Assembly: GCA_002491565.1 (NCBI GenBank)
Contig: DKWE01000036.1
Span: 1 to 43,823, forward strand
Reading direction: 5' to 3'
Length of the DNA: 43,823 bases
From: Lachnospiraceae bacterium UBA7160
Lineage (GTDB): Bacteria; Bacillota; Clostridia; Lachnospirales; Lachnospiraceae
This document shows positions 1-7,294 of the stretch, piece by piece. The number at the start of each line of letters is the position of its first letter. The stretch's first letter is position 1. Below the pieces are notes generated by a model, which saw only the letters and a program-made list of their open reading frames with translations, searched no databases and was not told where the DNA came from. The translations under genes and the position numbers were made by a program.

Positions 1-1
1 T

Positions 2-421
2 GCAGAAACGGAACCAGAATACGTGGAGACAGAACCGGAGTATGTGGAGCCAGAGCCGGTTTCCGGGACAGGCCAGGAGATTGCTAATTTTGCAGTACAG
101 TATGTAGGGAACCCCTATGTCTGGGGAGGGACAAGCCTGACGGATGGAGCGGACTGCTCCGGGTTTGCACAGGCAGTATTTGCCAATTTCGGCATTGGTC
201 TGGCACGCACGGCAGAATCCCAGGCCTATGGCGGCACGTCTGTAAGTCTGGATAGTCTTCTGCCGGGAGACCTTGTATTTTATAATTCAACCGGCATCAT
301 TGACCATGTTGCGATCTACATTGGCAATGGACAGATTGTCCATGCCGCAAATTCTTCGAAGGGCATCATTATCTCCAGCGCATGGTACGCAACGCCAGTC
401 AGCGCGAGCAGATACTGGTAG
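2..421 (+). CDS. NlpC/P60 (C40) cell-wall hydrolase, 5' truncated by window edge
   Basis: The reading frame is open from the first bases, so only the last 139 residues are visible. They form an NlpC/P60 cysteine peptidase domain, a family that cuts gamma-D-Glu-diamino acid or related bonds in peptidoglycan peptides outside the membrane. The catalytic triad is visible in the counted partial protein: Cys52 in a DCSGF motif, His102 in DHVAIYIG and a third polar residue, His114, in VHAAN. Before the domain lies a low-complexity acidic linker with repeated TEPEYVE units, typical of extracellular hydrolases that carry an N-terminal targeting or SH3 domain off-window. The gene is convergent with tmcAL, with only 16 bases between the stop codons and no room for a separate terminator. 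Domain call is secure; substrate and full architecture are unknown. Confidence 0.9.
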   Translation, partial: AETEPEYVETEPEYVEPEPVSGTGQEIANFAVQYVGNPYVWGGTSLTDGADCSGFAQAVFANFGIGLARTAESQAYGGTSVSLDSLLPGDLVFYNSTGIIDHVAIYIGNGQIVHAANSSKGIIISSAWYATPVSASRYW

Positions 422-437
422 GAGCGGATGGATTTCC

Positions 438-1733
438 TCACAGAACGATGGGACTTCTCTGATATTCAGAGTGGAAGGGAATCCGGTAGCGGCAGGATCT
501 GACAGCCTGGTACAGATGAGATGCATAGTAATCCTGCGAGAGCATATGAAGCGCCAGCGAGCAGCGCGGCGGATCTTCGCGGTAAGTGGTCTCGAGCAGG
601 GCAGCAGAAGCGGACGGCTTTGAAAGAAGCGGCAGTCCGCTTCTTTTTCGTATCGTATGGAGCAAGGGCGCTGCACTGCGCCGGAAGCCAAGAATCCGCG
701 CATAAAAGACAGTCCCGTGCGCAGCATAGTTCCGGAGGTCTTCCGTGCGGGTTCCAAGAATCAGGTGCAGCAGAGCACGCCGGATGCGTGCTTCTGTAAT
801 CTGGCGCGTTTTCAGCAGGGAGACCGTTTCCTTATAAGAGTTTCCAATGCAGGAAAAACGGAGCTTCCGGACCCGGTCAGAAAGCTCTGGGGAGAAGTCG
901 AGGATTTCTTCGTATTCTGCGCATGCCAGGAATTTCTCGTATAGGAGTGGAAGCAGATCATCCGGCCAGAGGGGCATCCTGGAAGCCTGGCAGAAGAGCT
1001 TGCGGCATTCTTCAGGAATATAGCGAAGCGCAGAGAACGCATCGCACGCTTCCTGCAGACTGTTTCCGGAACGATTTGCTTTTGCAAGAAGCACTTCGCG
1101 AAGTGCTGTTGCAGAGCAGAATTCCCCTTCGAGCAGAGGGTGATCGTACCCGCTGCCGCAGCGTGGAATCGGAAGCGGTGAAATCCGGGAATGCAGCCGG
1201 CCAAGTGCGCGGCAGTATTCGGTCCCGAGAACATTATTTGGCGCAGCAAGGAGCGCCGCCGCTGCCTCGCCGCTGCAGGCTTTCACTGCAGCCGCGCGTG
1301 CCTGCGGAAAGGTCTGCCCCTCTTTTAACAGCTGCCGCAAGGTGCTGCGGTACTTGGGCGGTTCTTCTTCCAGCAAGCGTGCAGTCTCGCAAAAGCAGTT
1401 TACAAGCTCCTGATTCTGCGCCTCGCACCCGAATGCAAGCACATCCACAATGCCAAGCGCATCCAGCACAGAGACGGCTCCGCGTGCAAAATATTCAGCG
1501 CTTCCCGATGCGTAACAGACCGGAAGCTCCAGCACAAGGTCCGCTCCGCCGAGCAGTGCCATCTCTGTGCGTGTGTATTTGTCAAATACCGCCGGCGTTC
1601 CGCGCTGCACAAAATCGGGACTCATAACAACGACTGCGAATTCTGCCTGCGCGCATTCCTTTGCTTTTTGGATGTGATACCGATGACCCGTGTGAAATGG
1701 ATTATATTCTGCAATGATCCCAACTGTCCGCAT
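438..1733 (-). CDS. tmcAL: tRNA(Met) cytidine acetate ligase TmcAL
   Basis: This 431-residue protein belongs to the TmcAL/YlbM family, which uses acetate and ATP to make N4-acetylcytidine at the wobble base of elongator tRNA-Met. The N-terminus holds the nucleotidyltransferase fold: GIIAEYNPFHTGH at residues 5-17, with the ATP-binding HxGH at 14-17, then a VVMSPDFVQRGTPA-type segment that is diagnostic of the family. Length matches relatives at about 400-430 residues. The start is ATG at 1733 with an AAGGGGG Shine-Dalgarno about 11 bases upstream. It is divergent from pta, and a TmcAL gene beside pta/ackA or yceD-rpmF is a common Firmicutes arrangement. The enzyme consumes acetate, the product of the neighbouring pathway, though whether that adjacency is functional is inference. 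Confidence 0.93.
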   Translation of the reverse strand: MRTVGIIAEYNPFHTGHRYHIQKAKECAQAEFAVVVMSPDFVQRGTPAVFDKYTRTEMALLGGADLVLELPVCYASGSAEYFARGAVSVLDALGIVDVLAFGCEAQNQELVNCFCETARLLEEEPPKYRSTLRQLLKEGQTFPQARAAAVKACSGEAAAALLAAPNNVLGTEYCRALGRLHSRISPLPIPRCGSGYDHPLLEGEFCSATALREVLLAKANRSGNSLQEACDAFSALRYIPEECRKLFCQASRMPLWPDDLLPLLYEKFLACAEYEEILDFSPELSDRVRKLRFSCIGNSYKETVSLLKTRQITEARIRRALLHLILGTRTEDLRNYAAHGTVFYARILGFRRSAAPLLHTIRKRSGLPLLSKPSASAALLETTYREDPPRCSLALHMLSQDYYASHLYQAVRSCRYRIPFHSEYQRSPIVL

Positions 1734-1759
1734 AAGACGATGTCCCCCTTTTGCGCTCT

Positions 1760-1788
1760 ATTCTAACATCCATCTCACACCTTTGCAA
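1760..1788 (-). promoter_or_regulatory. Candidate sigma-A promoter for tmcAL
   Basis: Read on the minus strand, TTGCAA (1788-1783) is followed after exactly 17 bases by TAGAAT (1765-1760), about 27 bases before the tmcAL start. An 11-bp inverted repeat begins at the base next to the -35 box, which makes it a possible control site. Only sequence match supports this call. Confidence 0.45.
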
Positions 1789-1839
1789 CGTTACTGTTCC
1801 GGGTCATACTTCCCGTCCGGTGATGCGCGAACAGTAACG
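1789..1839. repeat. 11-bp inverted repeat between tmcAL and pta
   Basis: CGTTACTGTTC at 1789-1799 is the exact reverse complement of GAACAGTAACG at 1829-1839. The 29-base spacer itself contains a CGGG/CCCG pair at 1800-1803 and 1812-1815, so the transcript could fold into a stacked hairpin. Ten or eleven bases of the arm recur at 24360-24370, downstream of pgeF, in a non-coding stretch. It may be a terminator remnant, an operator or a small dispersed palindrome. Confidence 0.6.
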
Positions 1840-1858
1840 GTTGCCATTGTGGCCTTCT

Positions 1859-1882
1859 GTACCGCAAAAAGTACTGCAAAAA
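1859..1882. repeat. Tandem 12-bp direct repeat upstream of the pta promoter
   Basis: GTACCGCAAAAA (1859-1870) is followed directly by GTACTGCAAAAA (1871-1882), identical at 11 of 12 positions. The pair ends about 24 bases before the -35 box of the pta promoter, a position suited to an activator site. No function is demonstrated. Confidence 0.55.
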
Positions 1883-1906
1883 ATCCCAGATTCCGTAAAT
1901 TTTATC

Positions 1907-1935
1907 TTGTCCGGCGTAAAGTTATAGGGTATAAT
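1907..1935 (+). promoter_or_regulatory. Sigma-A promoter for pta-ackA
   Basis: TTGTCC (1907-1912), a 17-base spacer and a perfect TATAAT (1930-1935) lie about 80 bases before pta. The ribosome binding site AAAGGAG (1999-2005) then leads to the ATG at 2016. An out-of-frame ATG at 2009 sits between the two and is not used for Pta. Confidence 0.75.
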
Positions 1936-2015
1936 GAAACGTAATGGAGTGAAGCCATCTGTGCTTCACCCGCTGCAAAGAAACACAATGTACAAGGGAA
2001 AGGAGTCCATGAACC

Positions 2016-3011
2016 ATGGCAATTATTGATGTTCTGAAAGAAAAAGCAAGAGCTGACAGAAAAACGATTGTTTTACCGGAAAGCGAAGACCGCCGTACAT
2101 ATGAGGCAGCAGAGAAGATCCTGAAGGAGGGTATCGCAGACCTCATTCTCGTAGGTACTGAGGAAGCAGTAAAGAAAAACGGAGAGGGCCTGGATCTGAC
2201 AGGGATCAAGGTTGTTGATCCGGCGACCTCTGACCGCACCGCTGCATACATAGACAAGCTCGTAGAGCTGAGAGCAAAGAAGGGCATGACACCGGAGAAG
2301 GCAAAAGAGATCCTTCTGAACCAGTATCTGTACTACGGTGTTATGATGGTGAAGATGGGCGATGCAGACGGAATGGTTTCCGGCGCCTGCCATTCTACCG
2401 CAGATACCCTGCGTCCGTGCCTGCAGATCCTCAAGACAAAGCCGGGCACCAAGCTGGTATCCGCATTCTTCCTGATGGAAGTGCCGAACTGCGAGTTTGG
2501 CGAGAACGGTACCTTCGTGTTTGCGGACTGCGGACTGAACCAGAATCCGACGCCGGAAGAGCTGGCAGCGATTGCGGCATCCTCTGCAGAGTCGTTCCGC
2601 TCCTTCGTCGGGGCAGAGCCGAAGGTTGCATTCCTTTCTCATTCGTCAAAGGGCAGCGCGAAGCATGCAGATGTCGACAAGGTAGCAGCTGCAGTGGCGA
2701 TCGCAAAGGAACAGAATCCGGATCTGCTTCTGGATGGCGAGCTTCAGCTTGATGCAGCGATCGTTCCGAGTGTTGGCGCATCGAAGGCTCCGGGCAGCCC
2801 GGTAGCAGGCCATGCGAACGTTCTGATTTTCCCGGATCTGGATGCGGGAAATATCGGCTACAAGCTGGTTCAGCGTCTTGCGAAAGCAGAAGCATACGGC
2901 CCGGTTACTCAGGGTATCGCAGCTCCGGTCAACGATCTGTCCAGAGGATGCTCTGCGGATGATATCGTAGGTGTTGTAGCGATCACAGCGGTTCAGTGCC
3001 AGAATAAATAA
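2016..3011 (+). CDS. pta: Phosphate acetyltransferase
   Basis: Pta converts acetyl-CoA and phosphate to acetyl phosphate and CoA, the first step of the acetate-forming branch. The protein has 331 residues, the normal length of the short single-domain Pta. It begins with the family N-terminal signature (KTIVLPESEDRRTYEAA near residue 18) and carries the DGMVSGACHSTADTLRP segment, the SHSSKGSAKH segment and a GELQLDAAIVP motif, all standard parts of the PTA_PTB fold. ackA follows after 106 bases, so the pair should be co-transcribed from the promoter at 1907. In an acetogen this pair releases the acetyl-CoA made by the pathway genes at 31933-39495 as acetate and recovers ATP. The codon choice is strongly biased (GGC, CCG, AAG, CGT), as expected for a highly expressed gene. 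Confidence 0.97.
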   Translation: MAIIDVLKEKARADRKTIVLPESEDRRTYEAAEKILKEGIADLILVGTEEAVKKNGEGLDLTGIKVVDPATSDRTAAYIDKLVELRAKKGMTPEKAKEILLNQYLYYGVMMVKMGDADGMVSGACHSTADTLRPCLQILKTKPGTKLVSAFFLMEVPNCEFGENGTFVFADCGLNQNPTPEELAAIAASSAESFRSFVGAEPKVAFLSHSSKGSAKHADVDKVAAAVAIAKEQNPDLLLDGELQLDAAIVPSVGASKAPGSPVAGHANVLIFPDLDAGNIGYKLVQRLAKAEAYGPVTQGIAAPVNDLSRGCSADDIVGVVAITAVQCQNK

Positions 3012-3038
3012 GCATCGTACAGGAAATGAAACATAGCA

Positions 3039-3087
3039 GCTGCAGCCCGCATCCTTTGGATGATCTGCATCAGAGGAGGGCTGCAGC
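3039..3087 (+). other. Intercistronic RNA fold between pta and ackA
   Basis: A perfect 10-bp stem joins GCTGCAGCCC (3039-3048) to GGGCTGCAGC (3078-3087). Inside it two smaller hairpins are possible, CATCC-TTT-GGATG (3050-3062) and TGAT-CTGC-ATCA just after it, partly competing for the same bases. No U-tract follows, so it looks like an mRNA processing or stability element more than a terminator. Confidence 0.55.
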
Positions 3088-3117
3088 GATACAAAGCAAA
3101 ATCAGGAGGATAATAAC

Positions 3118-4311
3118 ATGAATGTACTCGTAATCAACTGCGGCAGCTCTTCTCTGAAGTTCCAGCTGATTAATTCAGATACAGAGGCAGTCGCAGCAAA
3201 GGGTCTTTGCGAGCGTATTGGAATTGATGGAAGACTGGTTTATCAGCCGGCCGGCGGAGAGAAGGAAGTGACCGAGGCTCCGATGCCGACCCATACCGAG
3301 GCGATCCGGATGGTATTGGACGCTCTGGTAAATCCGAAGACCGGTGTGCTTACCAGCCTGGATGAAGTTGAGGCGATCGGGCACCGCGTTCTGCACGGAG
3401 GATCAAAGATCACAGAGTCCCGCATTATTGATGAGGAGGTTATCTCCGTGATCGATGAGTGCTGCGACCTCGGACCGCTGCACAATCCGGCAAACCTGAT
3501 GGGCATTCGTGCCTGCATGGAGCTGATGCCGGGCAAGCCAAACGTAGCAGTCTTTGATACCGCATTCCATCAGACAATGCCGGCAAAGGCATACCGCTAT
3601 GCGATTCCGACAAAGTTTTATGAGAAGTATGCAGTCCGGAAGTATGGCTTCCACGGTACCTCCCACAGCTTTGTTTCCAAGGAGACCATCAAGTATCTCG
3701 GTCTTGATCCGGAGAACAGCAAGGTGATCGTCTGCCATCTCGGAAACGGCGCATCCATCAGTGCGGTAGAGAACAGCAAGTGCGTGGATACCTCCATGGG
3801 TCTTACCCCGCTGGAAGGTCTTGTGATGGGTACTCGTTCCGGTGATCTTGACCCGGCTGTACTGGAGTTCGTCTGCAAGAAGGAAGGCATCGATGTATCA
3901 GAGATGGTGCGTATCCTGAACAAGGAGTCCGGTGTGATGGCGCTGTCGAATGGTCTCTCCAGCGATTTCCGTGACCTGGAGGATGCAATGAATCAGGGCA
4001 ATGAGGCAGCTGCACTTGCGATCGACGCATTCAGCTACCGTGTGGCAAAGTACGTAGGCTCCTACGCGGCAGCGATGAACGGCGTGGATGCAATCGCATT
4101 TACCGGCGGCATCGGTGAGAATGCAGGACTTGTCCGTGAGAAAGTTCTCTCCTATCTTGGCTATCTCGGCATTCAGATTGATGCAGAAATGAACAAAAAG
4201 CGCGGCGAGAACTTCGTTCTTTCCACCGCAGATTCCAAGGTGAAGGTAGCGGTGATCCCGACGAACGAAGAGCTTGCGATCTGCCGTGAGACGGTTGCGC
4301 TTGTGAAGTAA
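3118..4311 (+). CDS. ackA: Acetate kinase
   Basis: AckA transfers phosphate from acetyl phosphate to ADP, giving acetate and ATP; it is the substrate-level phosphorylation step of acetogenesis. The 397-residue length is typical. Family signatures are in place: the N-terminal NCGSSSLKFQ at residues 7-16, GHRVLHGG in the acetate-binding region, VFDTAFHQTMP around residue 150, the YGFHGTSH motif near 180, HLGNGASI in the nucleotide-binding part, and FTGGIGEN near residue 325. The fold is ASKHA. The start is ATG at 3118 behind AGGAGGATAATAAC. It lies downstream of pta with a stable RNA fold in the gap. Codon use is biased as in pta. Confidence 0.97.
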   Translation: MNVLVINCGSSSLKFQLINSDTEAVAAKGLCERIGIDGRLVYQPAGGEKEVTEAPMPTHTEAIRMVLDALVNPKTGVLTSLDEVEAIGHRVLHGGSKITESRIIDEEVISVIDECCDLGPLHNPANLMGIRACMELMPGKPNVAVFDTAFHQTMPAKAYRYAIPTKFYEKYAVRKYGFHGTSHSFVSKETIKYLGLDPENSKVIVCHLGNGASISAVENSKCVDTSMGLTPLEGLVMGTRSGDLDPAVLEFVCKKEGIDVSEMVRILNKESGVMALSNGLSSDFRDLEDAMNQGNEAAALAIDAFSYRVAKYVGSYAAAMNGVDAIAFTGGIGENAGLVREKVLSYLGYLGIQIDAEMNKKRGENFVLSTADSKVKVAVIPTNEELAICRETVALVK

Positions 4312-4325
4312 GAAAAACAAAATAG

Positions 4326-4354
4326 TTGACAAATAGCGATTTGCCAGTTATAAT
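4326..4354 (+). promoter_or_regulatory. Perfect consensus sigma-A promoter for yceD-rpmF operon
   Basis: TTGACA (4326-4331), a 17-base spacer and TATAAT (4349-4354) match the housekeeping consensus at every position. It begins 14 bases after the ackA stop codon. The leader it makes contains ACAGGC/GCCTGT (4379-4384 with 4399-4404), a small hairpin just before the ribosome binding site of yceD. Confidence 0.9.
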
Positions 4355-4419
4355 CTAAAACGTGCGCAAATTGGAAGGACAGGCGGAGCAGTCTATGTGC
4401 CTGTGAGGAGGGATGAGGC

Positions 4420-4917
4420 GTGATTGACCTGACGGATGTGATATTGACAGAGGGGAAGTCTGTCACCCTGGAGACGGAGCTTGGGCTTTCAAAGCTGACG
4501 TACCGGTTTGGTTCGTTTGCAGTGAAAGAAGCGACTCCGGTTTCGCTTGCGGTCACAAACGTGGGAGAGCAGAAGCTGTCGCTTAGCGTCTCCGCATCAG
4601 TGACTGTGTGGATTCCCTGTGCGCGCTGCCTGGAGCCGGTAGCTTCCAGGCTGGACATTCAGTTTGAGAATGAGCTGTCTGTCCATGATCATGATTATAT
4701 TGAGGGATATCTCCTGAACGTGGATCAGCTGATACATGACGAAGCACTCCTCGTCTGGCCGGAGCGTGTGCTCTGCCGCGAAGACTGCAAGGGTCTGTGC
4801 AGTATTTGCGGGCAGAACCTGAATCAGGGCGCCTGCAGCTGCAAGCCAGTCGCTGCGGATCCGCGTATGGCAAAGATCCTTGATATATTTCAACAATCCG
4901 GGATCAGCGAGTCCTGA
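4420..4917 (+). CDS. yceD: YceD/DUF177 family protein
   Basis: This 165-residue protein is a member of the YceD (DUF177) family, implicated in 23S rRNA accumulation and almost always encoded just before rpmF. The C-terminal third holds the Cys-rich part of the family, including CARCLEP near residue 67 and a run of cysteines in CREDCKGLCSICG, which probably bind a metal. GTG at 4420 is chosen as the start because AGGAGGG lies 7 bases before it and the nearby ATG at 4413 runs into a stop within five codons. rpmF follows after 17 bases. Exact biochemical role is not settled for the family. Confidence 0.9.
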   Translation: MIDLTDVILTEGKSVTLETELGLSKLTYRFGSFAVKEATPVSLAVTNVGEQKLSLSVSASVTVWIPCARCLEPVASRLDIQFENELSVHDHDYIEGYLLNVDQLIHDEALLVWPERVLCREDCKGLCSICGQNLNQGACSCKPVAADPRMAKILDIFQQSGISES

Positions 4918-4934
4918 TAAGGAGGTGTATTTGT

Positions 4935-5120
4935 ATGTCGATTTGCCCAAAGAATAAAACTTCCAAAGCAAGAAGAGACAAGAGAAGAGCAAACTGGAAA
5001 ATGACTGCTCCGAATCTTGTAAAGTGCAGCAAATGTGGAGCACTGATGCTTCCGCACAGAGTCTGCAAGGCTTGTGGAACGTACAACAAAAAAGAAATCA
5101 TCGCGATGGACGAGGACTAA
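4935..5120 (+). CDS. rpmF: 50S ribosomal protein L32
   Basis: This is the 61-residue zinc-ribbon form of bL32, a component of the large ribosomal subunit. It starts with the usual basic segment (PKNKTSKARRDKRRA) and has two CxxC pairs, CSKCG and CKACG, which bind zinc. The ribosome binding site is AAGGAGGTG with good spacing to ATG 4935. A hairpin with a short T-rich tail follows the stop codon, so rpmF and yceD may be transcribed partly apart from plsX. Confidence 0.97.
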   Translation: MSICPKNKTSKARRDKRRANWKMTAPNLVKCSKCGALMLPHRVCKACGTYNKKEIIAMDED

Positions 5121-5142
5121 TTTCCGGCACTGCATCGTACTC

Positions 5143-5178
5143 AGCCACAGAAGCTACGGTTTCTGTGGCTGTACTTTT
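5143..5178 (+). terminator. Candidate intrinsic terminator or attenuator after rpmF
   Basis: AGCCACAGAA (5143-5152) pairs perfectly with TTCTGTGGCT (5161-5170) across an 8-base loop, followed by GTACTTTT. The U-tract is short, so partial read-through into plsX is likely. A promoter for plsX lies just downstream. Confidence 0.6.
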
Positions 5179-5196
5179 ACGCGCTGAAATTTTCTG

Positions 5197-5225
5197 TTGC
5201 TTTTTAGTATGATGTTTAGTATAGT
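5197..5225 (+). promoter_or_regulatory. Candidate promoter for plsX-acpP
   Basis: TTGCTT (5197-5202), 17 bases and TATAGT (5220-5225) lie in an AT-rich stretch 29 bases before the plsX start and directly after the hairpin that follows rpmF. Together they suggest a transcriptional break between rpmF and plsX. Confidence 0.5.
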
Positions 5226-5253
5226 AGATAATAGAACTGCAGGAGGAAAAACT

Positions 5254-6273
5254 ATGAGCGAAATAGTCCGTGTTGTTGTCGATGCGATGGGCGGAGACAA
5301 CGCGCCGGGAGAAATTGTAAAAGGCGCAGTACAAGCGGCAAGCAGCCGCGAGGATATCCATATTGTTCTCACTGGTCTCAAAGAGCCAGTAGAGCAGGAG
5401 TTAAAAAAGTACCAGTATCCGGCCGACCGGATCGAAGTGGTTCCGGTGACGCAGGTCATTGAGACTGCTGAGCCTCCGGTAGCTGCCATCCGCAGCAAAA
5501 AGGATTCTTCCATCGTGGTAGGATTGACGATGGTGCGCCGGAATGAGGCAGATGCTTTCGTTTCAGCAGGCAGTACGGGAGCGGTATTAGTCGGAGGACA
5601 GGCGATCGTGGGCAGGATCAAGGGAATTGAGCGCCCTGCACTGGCGCCCCTGATCCCGACAAAAGACGGAGTGGCGCTGCTCATTGACTGTGGGGCCAAT
5701 GTGGACGCCCGTTCCTCACACCTCGTGCAATTTGCCAAGATGGGTTCTATTTATATGGAGCATGTCGTGGGAATTAAAAGCCCGAGAGTCGGGATCGTAA
5801 ATATCGGCGCAGAAGAAGAGAAGGGAAATGCACTCGTCAAAGAGACCTTCCCCCTCTTAAAAGAGCTGGATGACATTCATTTCACAGGCAGTATCGAAGC
5901 ACGGGAGATCCCAAATGGCGCCTGTGACGTGGTTGTCTGTGAGGCCTTTGTCGGAAATGTGATCCTGAAGCTCTATGAGGGCTTAGGCGCAGTGTTGATT
6001 CAGAAAATTAAAGGCGGCCTGATGGCGGATCTGCGGACCAAGCTGGGGGCAGTGCTGATCAAGCCTGCGCTGAAAGAGACTCTGAAGTCTTTTGATGCCT
6101 CCCAATATGGCGGGGCACCAATGCTGGGGCTGAAAGGGCTCGTGGTAAAGACACACGGCAGTGCGAAAGCGCTGGAGGTAGAGCATTCCATCTATCAGTG
6201 TGTGGAGTTTACACAGCAGCATATCAGCGAAAAGATTGCGCGCGCAATCCACAAAAATGAAGAAAATCAGTAA
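5254..6273 (+). CDS. plsX: Phosphate acyltransferase PlsX
   Basis: PlsX makes acyl phosphate from acyl-ACP, the acyl donor used by the membrane enzyme PlsY (encoded at 28476). The 339-residue length and the N-terminal VVVDAMGGDNAPGEIV motif are characteristic, as are SAGSTGAVLVGG near residue 105 and the CDVVVCEAFVGNVILK segment near residue 225. The frame stays open upstream to 5197, but ATG 5254 is chosen because AGGAGG stands about 7 bases before it and homologues begin at this point. acpP follows after 14 bases, as in most Firmicutes. Confidence 0.96.
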   Translation: MSEIVRVVVDAMGGDNAPGEIVKGAVQAASSREDIHIVLTGLKEPVEQELKKYQYPADRIEVVPVTQVIETAEPPVAAIRSKKDSSIVVGLTMVRRNEADAFVSAGSTGAVLVGGQAIVGRIKGIERPALAPLIPTKDGVALLIDCGANVDARSSHLVQFAKMGSIYMEHVVGIKSPRVGIVNIGAEEEKGNALVKETFPLLKELDDIHFTGSIEAREIPNGACDVVVCEAFVGNVILKLYEGLGAVLIQKIKGGLMADLRTKLGAVLIKPALKETLKSFDASQYGGAPMLGLKGLVVKTHGSAKALEVEHSIYQCVEFTQQHISEKIARAIHKNEENQ

Positions 6274-6287
6274 GGAGAGAGTTTGTC

Positions 6288-6518
6288 ATGGAATTTGAAA
6301 AATTGCAGAATATCATCGCGGAAGTATTGAATGTTGATGCCGACGAAATTACGCCGGAAACCACCTTCGTCGATGATCTCGGCGCAGACTCGCTGGATGT
6401 ATTCCAGATTATCATGGGAATCGAGGAGGAGTTTGACATCGAAATCCCACAGGAGAGGGCAGAGCAGATCGTGTCGGTAGGTGATGCGGCAGATGCAATC
6501 AAAGGCGCAATCGGCTGA
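6288..6518 (+). CDS. acpP: Acyl carrier protein
   Basis: This 76-residue acidic four-helix protein carries growing fatty acids on a phosphopantetheine arm. The attachment serine is Ser35 in the GADSLDVFQ motif. Length and composition match housekeeping type II ACP. It lies between plsX, which uses acyl-ACP, and rnc. A terminator-like hairpin at 6527 separates it from rnc. Confidence 0.97.
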   Translation: MEFEKLQNIIAEVLNVDADEITPETTFVDDLGADSLDVFQIIMGIEEEFDIEIPQERAEQIVSVGDAADAIKGAIG

Positions 6519-6526
6519 ATTGGCAA

Positions 6527-6560
6527 AAGGGCTGCATACGTGCGTTGCGGCCCTTCTTTT
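6527..6560 (+). terminator. Intrinsic terminator after acpP
   Basis: AAGGGCTGCA (6527-6536) pairs with TGCGGCCCTT (6546-6555), 10 bp with one G-U pair, and is followed by CTTTT. It begins 9 bases after the acpP stop and would limit read-through to rnc and smc, giving the strongly expressed ACP a higher transcript level. Confidence 0.7.
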
Positions 6561-6595
6561 CCGCTGTATATCCGCCCGAAGAGAACAGGAGATTT

Positions 6596-7291
6596 ATGAG
6601 AGAATGGAAAATAAGTGAACTGGAGCAGGTCATCGGCTACCAGTTTCGTGATAAAAAAATGCTGGTAAACGCAATGTGCCACAGCTCTTACGCAAATGAA
6701 CACCGTAAAAAGCTGCTGCATGACAATGAACGCCTGGAATTTCTGGGTGACGCAGTGCTTGAGGTGACAAGCAGCGACTTCCTTTTCCGCCAGTATCCGG
6801 ATATGCCGGAGGGACAGCTGACAAAGCTGCGCGCAAGCATTGTATGCGAGCCGACGCTGGCGCTCTGTGCCCGGGAGATCAGCCTGGAAAAATACCTTTT
6901 GCTGGGAAAAGGCGAAGAACATACCGGAGGCCGGTTCCGCGCTTCTATCATTTCAGATGCGATGGAAGCGCTGATCGGAGCAATTTATCTGGATGGTGGT
7001 TTTGCTAATGCAAAAGAGTTTGTGGAAAAATATATCCTGACCGATATTGAGCACAAGAAGCTCTTTTATGATAGCAAGACTATCCTGCAGGAGTTGGTTC
7101 AGCGGGATTACAAGGATGAAGAGATTCGATATGAAATCATCGGTGAGGAAGGCCCTGATCACGCGAAGCATTTTATCGTGGAGGTACGGATAGGAGAGAA
7201 GTCTGCAGGATTAGGGAAGGGCAGTACCAAGAAGGCTGCAGAGCAGGAGGCGGCCTACCGCGCGATTATTGACCTGAAAGGGAAGCAGTAG
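6596..7291 (+). CDS. rnc: Ribonuclease III
   Basis: RNase III cuts double-stranded RNA, including rRNA precursors. The 231-residue protein has the catalytic signature NERLEFLGDAVL at residues 44-55, then a helical nuclease domain, and a C-terminal double-stranded RNA-binding domain from about residue 160 ending in KGSTKKAAEQEAA. ATG 6596 is preferred to the upstream TTG at 6545, because the earlier codons overlap the acpP terminator and an AGGAG site lies just before 6596. smc starts 3 bases after the stop, so the two are translationally linked. Confidence 0.95.
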   Translation: MREWKISELEQVIGYQFRDKKMLVNAMCHSSYANEHRKKLLHDNERLEFLGDAVLEVTSSDFLFRQYPDMPEGQLTKLRASIVCEPTLALCAREISLEKYLLLGKGEEHTGGRFRASIISDAMEALIGAIYLDGGFANAKEFVEKYILTDIEHKKLFYDSKTILQELVQRDYKDEEIRYEIIGEEGPDHAKHFIVEVRIGEKSAGLGKGSTKKAAEQEAAYRAIIDLKGKQ

Positions 7292-7294
7292 GAT

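Noticed and set aside
625..652. A terminator-like inverted repeat (AAGCGGcagtCCGCTTCTTTTTC) near the 3' end of tmcAL
   Set aside because: It lies within the coding sequence of tmcAL on the opposite strand, encoding a conserved-looking segment of the protein; the T-run follows on the plus strand, where it could at most act on the NlpC/P60 transcript. Not strong enough to annotate separately.
5024..5212. A small frame overlapping rpmF and continuing into the intergenic region
   Set aside because: It is out of frame with rpmF, has no ribosome binding site and crosses the terminator hairpin.
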